Source: Pelagibacterales bacterium SAG-MED37 (GTDB lineage: Bacteria; Pseudomonadota; Alphaproteobacteria; Pelagibacterales; Pelagibacteraceae). From it: a stretch of DNA of 47,102 bases. Shown piece by piece: positions 34,696-44,311 of this stretch (positions are counted from its first letter, which is position 1; each line of letters opens with the position of its first letter). The stretch spans positions 1 through 47,102 of the forward strand of contig JACWEG010000003.1 in assembly GCA_014653605.1 (NCBI GenBank), written 5' to 3'. The notes under the pieces were generated by a model that saw only the letters and a list, made by a program, of their open reading frames with translations, was not told the DNA's origin and made no database searches. The translations under genes were made by a program, and so were the position numbers.

Positions 34696-36012
34696 ATGGT
34701 TAAAGATCAGGAATATCTTGAAAAAAAAGCATCATATTGTTTAGATTTAGCAAAAAAATTAGGAGCTACGGATATAAGTGTTAATGTAGGTAATTCTATT
34801 TCTGAAACAGTAAATTTTAGAAATAAAAAGTTAGATGAGTCAAACAGATCTGATAATCTTGGCATAGATATCACAACATTCATTGGTAAGAAAAAGTCAT
34901 CAATATCGTCATCAAATTTGCTAGAAGATAATCTAAATATTTTAATTGAAAAATGTATCCAAACTACAAAAAATACTCCAGAGGATGAATTTAACTCACT
35001 ACCTGACAAGGATCTATTGGCTCAAGAAGTTAAAGATTTTAATTTATATGATGACACGCATTTAGAGAATGATAGTAAGGCTGAATATTTAACAAGACTA
35101 GAGGCTGCTGCCTCAAATGATAAAAAAATAGTAAATACAGAATCCAGCTTTGTAGAAAACAAATCAAATTTTATTTTAGCGAATAGCGATGGTTTTTGTA
35201 AAGGTTTTAAATCTTCATCATTTGTTGCCTCTAGTGTAGCTGTTGCAAAAGATGCTAAAAGTATGGAGAGGGACTATGAATATACTCACAAATGTCATTT
35301 AAATGATATAAAGAATGCAGAAGAATTAGGAAAAAAAGCTGCAGAATACACTCTTAGAAAACTCAGTCCAAAAAAAATAGGCAGTGAAAAGATTTCTATA
35401 ATCTTTGATAAAAGAATTGCCAAAGGAATATTAAGTACTTTTGCAAGTGCTATATCTGCTTCGGCTATTTCGAGAGGAACTTCATTTTTAAAAGATAAAA
35501 TTAATCAAAAAATTTTTTCAGATACAGTAAATATTTTTGATAAGCCTGATATATTTAAAGGCCAAGGCTCCAGAAGTTTTGATTCAGAAGGTGTTAGAAC
35601 AGATACACTAAAATTAGTTGAGCAAGGGGTATTAAAGAATTATTTAATAGATACCTATAGTGGCAGAAAGTTAAACCTTAAATCTAATGGAAGATGCGGA
35701 GGGACTAGCAATCTTTACTTTGAAAATGGAAAAATTAGCTATAAAGATTTAATAAATTCTAATCCTAAATGTTTATACATAACAGAAACAATAGGACACG
35801 GAAGTAATATTGTAACTGGTGACTACTCTGTGGGTGCAACTGGATTTTTAATTGAAAATGGAGAATTCAAACATCCAATAAACGAGATAACGATTGCAGG
35901 TAATTTTAAGGATATGTTTCAAAATCTAACTTTAGCAAATGACTTAGAATTTGAATACTCAACTAATTCTCCAACAATGATGATTGAGGGAATGGTTGTT
36001 GCTGGTAAATGA
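34696..36012 (+). CDS. pmbA: TldE/PmbA protease subunit
   Basis: A 438-residue PmbA with the family segments LGATDISVNVGNSISETVNFRN at the N-terminus (in shorter blocks), FASAISASAISRGTSFLKDK near residues 245-265, GVRTDTLKLVEQGVLKNYL, GGTSNLY and NGEFKHPINEITIAGN. It lacks the HExxxH motif of TldD, as expected for the subunit without zinc. It begins at the base after the tldD stop and overlaps the FAD protein by four bases (ATGA). Confidence 0.95.
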   Translation: MVKDQEYLEKKASYCLDLAKKLGATDISVNVGNSISETVNFRNKKLDESNRSDNLGIDITTFIGKKKSSISSSNLLEDNLNILIEKCIQTTKNTPEDEFNSLPDKDLLAQEVKDFNLYDDTHLENDSKAEYLTRLEAAASNDKKIVNTESSFVENKSNFILANSDGFCKGFKSSSFVASSVAVAKDAKSMERDYEYTHKCHLNDIKNAEELGKKAAEYTLRKLSPKKIGSEKISIIFDKRIAKGILSTFASAISASAISRGTSFLKDKINQKIFSDTVNIFDKPDIFKGQGSRSFDSEGVRTDTLKLVEQGVLKNYLIDTYSGRKLNLKSNGRCGGTSNLYFENGKISYKDLINSNPKCLYITETIGHGSNIVTGDYSVGATGFLIENGEFKHPINEITIAGNFKDMFQNLTLANDLEFEYSTNSPTMMIEGMVVAGK

Positions 36013-36977
36013 GTGATTACTGTGTAATCGGATCTGGCATTTCAGGTGCTACTATTGCGAATTTACTTAACAAAAAATTTCAAGTCAATTTATATGATAA
36101 AGGTAGAGGACCAGGAGGTCGAGCTTCATTTAAAAGAGTTAAAGGTCAGATTGGCTTTGATCATGGAACACAATATTTTTCTCCTAAGACAGTAGAATTT
36201 AAAAAATTTACAAATAGATTGATTAAAATAAAAATTTTGAAAAAATGGAGTGGTAATCATATTTTCTTAAATTCTAAAAAAAAAGAAAATAAAAAACACA
36301 TTAAAATAATTGGGAAAAAAGGCAATAATGACATTTGCAAATTTCTTTTGAAAAAAGTTAAATGTTTTTATCAAAGCGAAGTCAAAAAAATTTACTACAA
36401 AAATAAATTATGGTTTCTACTATTCAACGATGGTAAAATAAGAACTTATAAAGGAGTCATTTTAACATGCCCTTTTCCACAACTTAAAAAACTTTCAGAA
36501 AAATTTATAAATAACACATTTATAAAAAGAAAATTAAAAATGGATGCAAATATTACAGTTATGATTGCAATTAAAAAGAATAAAAAATCACCTAGCAGCT
36601 TTCTTTTTGATGACCCAGTCTTAGGTTGGGCAGGTAATGAAAATACAAAAAAAAGGTTTAAATCAAAATATGATTTATGGACACTCCAAAGCACTTTTAA
36701 ATGGGCAAACAAAAATATAGATAAAAATAAAAAAAATTTAAAAAAAAACTCAAAAATTTTAATTGATAAATTTTTTAAACTTACAAAAATTAAAAAAACT
36801 AAAGTAATTTATAGTATTAATCATGGTTGGAAATATTCATCAAATTCTAAACCCTTAAAAATAAGAAGTTATTGGGATCCTCAAAAAAAAATAGGAGTAT
36901 GTGCTGATTGGTTTATTGGACCCAGATTAGAATCAGGATGGATAAGCGCACATGACTTATTTAAAAAAATTAATTAA
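36009..36977 (+). CDS. Renalase-like FAD-dependent amine oxidase family protein
   Basis: A 322-residue flavoprotein with the dinucleotide-binding start YCVIGSGISGATIANLL and the GRGPGGRASFKR loop, then GFDHGTQYFSP, CPFPQLKKL and a C-terminal GVCADWFIGPRLESGWISA. This is the renalase-like group of NAD(P)/FAD proteins, found widely in bacteria and of mostly unknown substrate. It is translationally coupled to pmbA by ATGA and ends four bases before the convergent DUF6134-like gene. Confidence 0.85.
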   Translation: MSDYCVIGSGISGATIANLLNKKFQVNLYDKGRGPGGRASFKRVKGQIGFDHGTQYFSPKTVEFKKFTNRLIKIKILKKWSGNHIFLNSKKKENKKHIKIIGKKGNNDICKFLLKKVKCFYQSEVKKIYYKNKLWFLLFNDGKIRTYKGVILTCPFPQLKKLSEKFINNTFIKRKLKMDANITVMIAIKKNKKSPSSFLFDDPVLGWAGNENTKKRFKSKYDLWTLQSTFKWANKNIDKNKKNLKKNSKILIDKFFKLTKIKKTKVIYSINHGWKYSSNSKPLKIRSYWDPQKKIGVCADWFIGPRLESGWISAHDLFKKIN

Positions 36978-36981
36978 ACAA

Positions 36982-37662
36982 TTATTCAATTTTTTTTAAA
37001 CGATATTCCCAATCTCCCATTCTTGAATATGAAACTTTTAAAATTGTAGAGTTTTTTTGATTGTACCAAATATTAAAATCTAGTCTTTTATCTTTAGGTA
37101 TACTCATGTCCTTGGACTTTAATGTAAAATGGTCCACTTGATAAATCTTGCCGTAGAGATTAATTTTTTTTTTACCAATAAAAGTGACTACCTGTTTTTT
37201 TATACTTCCTGAAATTGGACTAATTTGACTATCTGCCTGTAGAATTTTATGGTTCCACCAATTCCCAACTATACTTTCAATAGATGTTTCACCATTGAAT
37301 GAAGAGCCTTTTATTTCAAATTTTTTAGTATTGTTGTTAAATAATAGATTCACAAATTTTTCTTTATTATTTTGTAAAGTTTTAGAATTGTATGAAATTA
37401 ATTGATCTTTATGATATTTTTCTTCTCCATAACTTTCCACTTGAAAAATGACTGCACCTAAAAGTTTTACACTGAATTTTATTTGATTAGTAACTAAAGT
37501 TTGATCACCTTTTCTATTAAAAAAATAATAGTTATATCCAATTAACTCACCATTTCTGAATATTTCCATTTCAAGTTTATTATATTTATTGTAATGAGCC
37601 ATATGAGCAATGGATATAGAGGGGTAAAGTATAAGAAACAAAGTAACTATTAATTTTCTCAT
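36982..37662 (-). CDS. DUF6134-like exported protein
   Basis: A 226-residue protein with a signal peptide (LIVTLFLILYPSISIAH, cleavage after about residue 19). The mature part is beta-rich with FRNGELIGYNYYFF, VNLLFNNNTKKFEIKG and YQVDHFTLKSKDM, and ends YSRMGDWEYRLKKIE. This pattern fits the DUF6134 group of periplasmic proteins in alphaproteobacteria; the group is of unknown function. The assignment is from memory and moderately sure. It is convergent with the FAD gene and divergent from the YczE-like gene. Confidence 0.7.
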   Translation of the reverse strand: MRKLIVTLFLILYPSISIAHMAHYNKYNKLEMEIFRNGELIGYNYYFFNRKGDQTLVTNQIKFSVKLLGAVIFQVESYGEEKYHKDQLISYNSKTLQNNKEKFVNLLFNNNTKKFEIKGSSFNGETSIESIVGNWWNHKILQADSQISPISGSIKKQVVTFIGKKKINLYGKIYQVDHFTLKSKDMSIPKDKRLDFNIWYNQKNSTILKVSYSRMGDWEYRLKKIE

Positions 37663-37715
37663 TCGAGAGTTACATTAGTAGACTTTTTCAATAATAGAAA
37701 TAATTTAATAAAAAA

Positions 37716-38363
37716 ATGTTTTTAAAAATAAAGAAAATACCAAAAGTACATTGGAGTTCAGAGAGACCATTCAATTTTAAGCCAAAATTTTCAACATTCT
37801 TTTTTTTATGCTTTGGTCTTACTCTATTTGGGTTAGGTGAGGGACTATTAATAGTTTCCTTCACAGGAGCTTCTCCCTGGAGTGTTTTAGCACAAGGTAT
37901 CTCCTTAAATGTAAATTTAAGTATTGGAACAATAACTCTTTTAGTAAGTATTGCAGTTTTAATTTTATGGATCCCTTTGGGTCAGAGGCCTGGAATGGGA
38001 ACTATATTTAATGCATTGATAATTGCTTTAATGATTGATCTTTGTATTAAGTTTGTCCCAACTCCATCCAATTATATTCATCAAATAATACTAGCTATAG
38101 TTTCAGTAATTTTAGTTGGTGTTGGTGGTGGTATATATTTAGTATCAAATCTTGGACCAGGTCCAAGAGATGGTTTAATGATAGGATTACAAAAAGTTTC
38201 AAATTTACCAATAGCGGTTGTAAGAGCAACTTTAGAAATTTCTGTTGTTGGTATTGGGTGGTATTTGGGTGGTACGGTTGGAGTTGGAACTTTATTATTT
38301 GCTTTTGGAATTGGCCCTTGTGTTGCACTTGGACTTTATTTAGTAGATAAAATATTTAATTAG
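37716..38363 (+). CDS. YczE/YitT-like integral membrane protein
   Basis: A 215-residue protein with about five hydrophobic segments. The segment LSIGTITLLVSIAVLILWIPLGQRPGMG and the later GGIYLVSNLGPGPRDGLMIGLQ match the YczE family of membrane proteins, first noted in Bacillus. Function is unknown. It ends overlapping the convergent typA by four bases. Confidence 0.78.
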   Translation: MFLKIKKIPKVHWSSERPFNFKPKFSTFFFLCFGLTLFGLGEGLLIVSFTGASPWSVLAQGISLNVNLSIGTITLLVSIAVLILWIPLGQRPGMGTIFNALIIALMIDLCIKFVPTPSNYIHQIILAIVSVILVGVGGGIYLVSNLGPGPRDGLMIGLQKVSNLPIAVVRATLEISVVGIGWYLGGTVGVGTLLFAFGIGPCVALGLYLVDKIFN

Positions 38364-40186
38364 GCTGCAGAGTTTGATTTTTCACTTCTTTTTCTCTCAT
38401 GTGGGTCAAGAATAGCTTTTCTTAATCTGCATGATTCTGGTGTAATCTCTAAAGCCTCATCAGTGTTTAACATACTTAATTGTTCAGCTATTGACATTTT
38501 TCTAACTGGAGTAAGTACAACATTTTCATCTGTACCTTGAGTTCTCATGTTGGTAAGTTTTTTACCCTTCATAACATTAATTATCATATCTCCTGGTTTT
38601 GGTGATAATCCAACTATCATTCCTGGATAAACCGGATCATTATGTGTTACAAACATTTCACCTCTTGCCTGTAAATTAAATATTGCAAAAGCAACTGCTT
38701 TCCCTTGTTCCATTGAAATTAAAGCACCGTTTCTTCTACCTTCCATTTCTCCTTCAAATTTACCATAATCATGGAAAATTCTATTAATAACACCATTTCC
38801 TTTTGTAAGTGTAAGAAATCGACTTGTATAACCCATTAAACCTCTTGTAGGAGCATGGAAAATTAATCGTTTTTTATCTTTACCAGTATCTTTTAATTCT
38901 ACTAACTTTCCTTTTCTTCTATTCATAGAATCAATAATTTTTGATGAATATTCTTCATCAAGGTCCATAGTAATTTCTTCAATTGGCTCAAGTTTATTTC
39001 CATCTTTATCTTTTCGGTATAAAACTTTTGGAGGACTAACTGTCATTTCAAAGCCTTCTCTTCTCATTTGAGTTAGTAATATTTCTAACATTAATTCTCC
39101 TCTACCGCTTACTACGAAAGAGTCATTTCCATCATTTTCTGAAAAAGTAATTCCAACATTGTTCTGTGCTTCAATAATTAATCTATCTCTAATTTGAGTA
39201 CTGGTAAGCTTTTTGCCTTCAGTGCCAGCTAAAGGAGATGTGTTAACTGTAATAGTAATAGACATAGTTGGAGGATCAATAGGAGTAGCAGAAATTGGTT
39301 CATTAACCTCTAAATCACAAATCGTATCAGCAACACTAGCTTTCTCTAAACCCGCAACAACCACAATATCTCCCGCTTCTCCAACTTCTATAGGAACTTT
39401 TTTTGTTCCTTCATATCTAAAAATTTTTGTAAGTCTACCTTCATCAACTTTTTCACCTTTTAGATTAATTGCCTTGATTGCTTGGTTAGCCTTAGCAGTT
39501 CCTTGTGTAATTTTTCCTACTAAACTTCTTCCTAAAAAACTATCTGCATAGAGTAGCGTTGATAACATTGCAAATGGCTTAGATTTATCTAATTCTGCTG
39601 GTTTAACATGTTCAATTATTTGATCTAAAAGAGGATTTAAATTTTCTCTTGGACCTTCTACTTCTTTATCAGCCCATCCAGATCTTCCACTTGCATACAG
39701 AACTGGAAAATCTAATTGTTCTTCATTTGCATCTAAACTTACAAATAAATCAAATGTTTCATCTAATACTTCATTAGCTCTTTGATCTGTTTTATCAAGT
39801 TTGTTGATTACAACAATAGGTTTTAATCCTTGTTTTAAAGCTTTTGATAATACAAATTTTGTTTGGGGCATAACACCTTCAGCTGAGTCAATTAATAATA
39901 AGGCACCATCAGCCATACTTAAAACTCTCTCAACTTCTGCAGCAAAATCTCGGTGACCAGGAGTATCAATAATATTTATTCTTGAGTTTTTCCAATTTAT
40001 TGAAGCAGGTTTTGCTAGAATAGTAATTCCTCTTTCTTTTTCAAGCTCTCCAGAGTCCATTAATCTCTCATCAACAACTTCATTTTCTCTAAATGACCCG
40101 CTTTGTTTCATTAGATTATCAATTAAAGTTGTTTTGCCGTGGTCAACGTGTGCAATGATAGTGATGTTTCTTATATCGTTACTCAT
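38360..40186 (-). CDS. typA: Translational GTPase TypA/BipA
   Basis: A full-length 608-residue GTPase. The G domain shows AHVDHGKTTLIDNLMKQSG, the effector RGITI, DTPGHRDFAAEVERVL and NKLDKTD. Later segments (GRGELMLEILLTQMRREGFE, PTRGLMGYTSRFLTLTKG, MSIAEQLSMLNTDEALEITP in shorter blocks) are the TypA-specific C-terminal domain. It binds ribosomes and aids 50S assembly or stress adaptation. It is downstream of the groEL region on the minus strand, after a terminator and a 38-codon ORF. Confidence 0.97.
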   Translation of the reverse strand: MSNDIRNITIIAHVDHGKTTLIDNLMKQSGSFRENEVVDERLMDSGELEKERGITILAKPASINWKNSRINIIDTPGHRDFAAEVERVLSMADGALLLIDSAEGVMPQTKFVLSKALKQGLKPIVVINKLDKTDQRANEVLDETFDLFVSLDANEEQLDFPVLYASGRSGWADKEVEGPRENLNPLLDQIIEHVKPAELDKSKPFAMLSTLLYADSFLGRSLVGKITQGTAKANQAIKAINLKGEKVDEGRLTKIFRYEGTKKVPIEVGEAGDIVVVAGLEKASVADTICDLEVNEPISATPIDPPTMSITITVNTSPLAGTEGKKLTSTQIRDRLIIEAQNNVGITFSENDGNDSFVVSGRGELMLEILLTQMRREGFEMTVSPPKVLYRKDKDGNKLEPIEEITMDLDEEYSSKIIDSMNRRKGKLVELKDTGKDKKRLIFHAPTRGLMGYTSRFLTLTKGNGVINRIFHDYGKFEGEMEGRRNGALISMEQGKAVAFAIFNLQARGEMFVTHNDPVYPGMIVGLSPKPGDMIINVMKGKKLTNMRTQGTDENVVLTPVRKMSIAEQLSMLNTDEALEITPESCRLRKAILDPHERKRSEKSNSAA

Positions 40187-40274
40187 AATTTGTGGCTCTT
40201 ATACATTAATTTTTTTTTTTGGAAACTTTAAAAAAGCTTAAAAAATATTAAAATTTGAGGAAAAATATGGTTTT

Positions 40275-40391
40275 TTAATTTGTTTTTTTTGTTTTTTCTC
40301 TCTTGAGCTTTCTTTTTTCTTTTAAACTTAATTTTGGTTTTTTGTTGACGCTAGAGTCTTTGAAGGATTTACCACTATATCTTTTTGACAT
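40275..40391 (-). CDS. Small basic ORF, 38 codons, unknown function
   Basis: Reading the minus strand from ATG at 40391 gives 38 residues starting MSKRYSGKSFKDSSVNKK and ending KLKREKTKKTN before TAA. It is very basic and has a coherent composition (SLKEKRKLKRE helix), filling the space between the groEL terminator and typA. There is no clear ribosome-binding site. It could be a conserved short protein or a chance frame; the SGKSF start followed by a lysine-rich helix suggests the former. Confidence 0.45.
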   Translation of the reverse strand: MSKRYSGKSFKDSSVNKKPKLSLKEKRKLKREKTKKTN

Positions 40392-40411
40392 TTTCTTATT
40401 TTACTAGACCT

Positions 40412-40443
40412 AAAAAAAAAGGCCATCAAAAGATGGCCTTTAA
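40412..40443 (-). terminator. Rho-independent terminator of groESL
   Basis: On the minus strand AAAGGCCATC, a TTTT loop and GATGGCCTTT form a perfect ten-pair stem followed directly by a run of T. It begins about 22 bases after the groEL stop and is the clearest intrinsic terminator in the window. Confidence 0.9.
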
Positions 40444-40464
40444 ATTTCATTTTAGAATAGGGCT

Positions 40465-42147
<1,683 letters not shown>

Positions 42148-42152
42148 TTAAA

Positions 42153-42443
42153 TTATTTGCTTGAAATACCCATAATGTCTGACTCTTTCATTATGCTGTA
42201 TTCTTTACCATCAATTTTGACTTCAGTTCCTGACCATTTGCCAAATAAAACTTTATCACCAACCTTAACATCCATTGGAATTTTTTTTCCATCTTCGGTT
42301 TTTGCACCACCACCAATAGCAACAACTTTTCCTTCTTGGGGTTTTTCCTGCGCAGTATCTGGTATGATTATTCCTCCTGCAGTTTTTTCACTACTGTCTA
42401 AAACTTCTATTAAAACTCTATCGTGTAACGGTCTAAATTTCAT
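42153..42443 (-). CDS. groES: 10 kDa co-chaperonin GroES
   Basis: A 96-residue Gro[38 protein letters not shown] in blocks, the mobile-loop GGIIIP, and [18 protein letters not shown]. It caps the GroEL ring. It is the first gene of groESL, with an AAGGAG ribosome-binding site at 42449-42454 and a heat-shock-type promoter just upstream. No CIRCE inverted repeat was seen in the leader. Confidence 0.99.
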   Translation of the reverse strand: MKFRPLHDRVLIEVLDSSEKTAGGIIIPDTAQEKPQEGKVVAIGGGAKTEDGKKIPMDVKVGDKVLFGKWSGTEVKIDGKEYSIMKESDIMGISSK

Positions 42444-42469
42444 AAATTCTCCTTTATAATATGGACTTC

Positions 42470-42497
42470 ATATAGAGATTGGCATTACTATTTCAAG
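42470..42497 (-). promoter_or_regulatory. Predicted RpoH-type promoter of groESL
   Basis: On the minus strand CTTGAAA (42497-42491) and, 18 bases after CTTG, CTATAT (42475-42470) form a heat-shock-type promoter, about 27 bases before the groES start codon. The same element with the same spacing is found before hsp20. No HrcA/CIRCE operator is visible, so positive control by a heat-shock sigma factor is the simpler reading. Confidence 0.6.
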
Positions 42498-42566
42498 ATA
42501 TAGTTCAAAATAAGTTAGTTAAAAAATATAGGAAATTAAGGATTTTATGGTTTATAGATTATTTTA

Positions 42567-43385
42567 ATGGCTAAAAATTTAGACAAAGAAGGGCTTAGCT
42601 CAATTGCTGACAATTATCAGTTGTTTTATATAGATTTATGGGGTGTGGTTCATAATGGGATTAAACTTCATGATGAAGCTATAAAAGTTTTAAAGGAGAT
42701 TAATAAAAAAAGCAAAGATTATGTCTTGCTCACAAATGCACCAAGACCAAATAGTACTGTAAAATCCTTTTTAGAAAAATTAGGTATGGAAAAAGAAGTT
42801 AGGGAACATGTTTTTTCATCAGGACAAGCAGCCTTAGATTATTTAAAAAAAAATTTAATAGACAAGTTTTTTTTTCATATTGGTCCACCTAGAGATTTTG
42901 ATTTATTTAATGATTTTAAAAAAATGAAATCAGATAATATAAAAAATAGTGAATATTTTTTATGTACAGGGTTATTTGATGATCATGATAAAGATCTTAA
43001 ATACTACAAAAAATTATTTGAAGATAATTTAAAAAAAAAAATGATTTGTACGAATCCTGATTTAATTGTAGATAGAGGCAACGTAAGAGAACTATGTGCT
43101 GGATCTGTGGCAATGGTTTTTGAAAAAATGGGTGGTGAGGTCGTATACTTTGGCAAACCTTACCCAGAAGTTTATAATCAAGCCATTAATAATAAAAATA
43201 AAAAGGTATTGTCAATTGGTGATAATTTAAACACTGATATAAAAGGGGCAAATCTTTTAAACTTTGACTCTCTTTTAATTTCAAATGGGATACATAAAAA
43301 TGAAATTAAAGAAAAAGGAATAGATGAAACTTCAAAGTCTTATGAAACTATATGCAACTATATCCAATCAGAATTAAGATGGTAA
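42567..43385 (+). CDS. HAD-family hydrolase (NagD-like, class IIA)
   Basis: A 272-residue HAD phosphatase. The nucleophile region FYIDLWGVVHNGIKLHDEA near residue 21, the LLTNAPRPNS motif II, and the late GKPYPEVYN and SIGDNLNTDIKGAN (motifs III and IV) match class IIA HAD enzymes of the NagD type. The substrate is likely a small phosphorylated metabolite. It is divergent from groES and overlaps ribF by seven bases, and this HAD-ribF-ileS-lspA order looks like one transcription unit. Confidence 0.88.
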   Translation: MAKNLDKEGLSSIADNYQLFYIDLWGVVHNGIKLHDEAIKVLKEINKKSKDYVLLTNAPRPNSTVKSFLEKLGMEKEVREHVFSSGQAALDYLKKNLIDKFFFHIGPPRDFDLFNDFKKMKSDNIKNSEYFLCTGLFDDHDKDLKYYKKLFEDNLKKKMICTNPDLIVDRGNVRELCAGSVAMVFEKMGGEVVYFGKPYPEVYNQAINNKNKKVLSIGDNLNTDIKGANLLNFDSLLISNGIHKNEIKEKGIDETSKSYETICNYIQSELRW

Positions 43386-44311
43386 AAAATATAAATTTTT
43401 ATAATAATTTTAATATCAAATCTCATCACAAAGGTTCAATAATCTTAATTGGTAATTTTGACGGACTTCATTTAGGTCATCGAAAATTATTTAATTCAGC
43501 AAAGAAATATAAAAAAAAATATTCTTTAAAAATTGGAGTCTTGACTTTTGAGCCAATGCCAAAGATGTATTTTAAAAAAGATATTAAAAATTTTAGGATT
43601 TCAAGTCAAAATCAAAAAATGAGTCTTTTAAACAAACTTAATGTTGATTTTGTAATTACAAAAGAATTTAACAGAGTTTTTTCAAAAACAAAATCAATTC
43701 ACTTTATTGAAAAAATATTAGTAAAAAAACTAAATGCAAAATTTATATTTGTTAGTAACAATTTTAGGTTCGGGAATAAAAGAGAAGGAGATGTTCATCA
43801 ATTAATTAAATATGAAAATAAGTTTCATTACAAGATAGTCAATCCAAAACCTTTATTAATAAAAAAAAAAGTAATCTCATCATCTCTTATTAGAAATTAT
43901 TTACAAAAAGGTAGATTAGATAAAGCTAACAAACTCTTAAATAGAAAATGGTCGATAGAGGGTAGAGTTCAAAAGGGGAGACAACTAGGAAAAAAAATAG
44001 GCTTTCCAACTGCAAATATTGATATCAAAGATTATATTTTAGCATGTCCAGGAGTTTATGCAGTAAAAGCCAAAGTCAAAAAAAACAAGAAATTTATAAA
44101 AGGTATAGCTAATTTAGGTTACAGACCAACATTCAATGGAAAAAAAATCTTATTAGAAGTCCATTTATTTAATTTCTCTGGAAATTTATATAATAAGTAT
44201 TTAACTGTTGAATTCTTTAATTTTATCAGAAAAGAAAAAAAATTCAAAAATGTGGAACAATTAAAAAAACAAATTAAAGTAGACTTATTAAAGGCAAAAA
44301 AAATAAAATGA
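43379..44311 (+). CDS. ribF: Bifunctional riboflavin kinase / FAD synthetase
   Basis: A 310-residue RibF. The N-terminal FMN adenylyltransferase has LIGNFDGLHLGHRKLF, the VLTFEPMPKMYF segment and FVSNNFRFGNKREGD. The C-terminal flavokinase shows WSIEGRVQKGRQLGKKIGFPTANI and the GIANLGYRPTF motif. It makes FMN and FAD from riboflavin. ATG at 43379 overlaps the HAD stop by seven bases (ATGGTAA); the longer frame from 43352 adds no family sequence. Confidence 0.95.
   Translation: MVKNINFYNNFNIKSHHKGSIILIGNFDGLHLGHRKLFNSAKKYKKKYSLKIGVLTFEPMPKMYFKKDIKNFRISSQNQKMSLLNKLNVDFVITKEFNRVFSKTKSIHFIEKILVKKLNAKFIFVSNNFRFGNKREGDVHQLIKYENKFHYKIVNPKPLLIKKKVISSSLIRNYLQKGRLDKANKLLNRKWSIEGRVQKGRQLGKKIGFPTANIDIKDYILACPGVYAVKAKVKKNKKFIKGIANLGYRPTFNGKKILLEVHLFNFSGNLYNKYLTVEFFNFIRKEKKFKNVEQLKKQIKVDLLKAKKIK

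Noticed and set aside
40205-40345. T-rich tract as an origin or phase-variable repeat
   Set aside because: The T runs are irregular and fit ordinary AT-rich intergenic DNA plus the lysine codons of the small minus-strand ORF; no DnaA boxes or unit repeat were seen.
40412-40443. Hairpin as a possible CRISPR-like or mobile repeat
   Set aside because: It occurs once, has a T tract on the minus strand, and sits directly after groEL, so it is a standard terminator.
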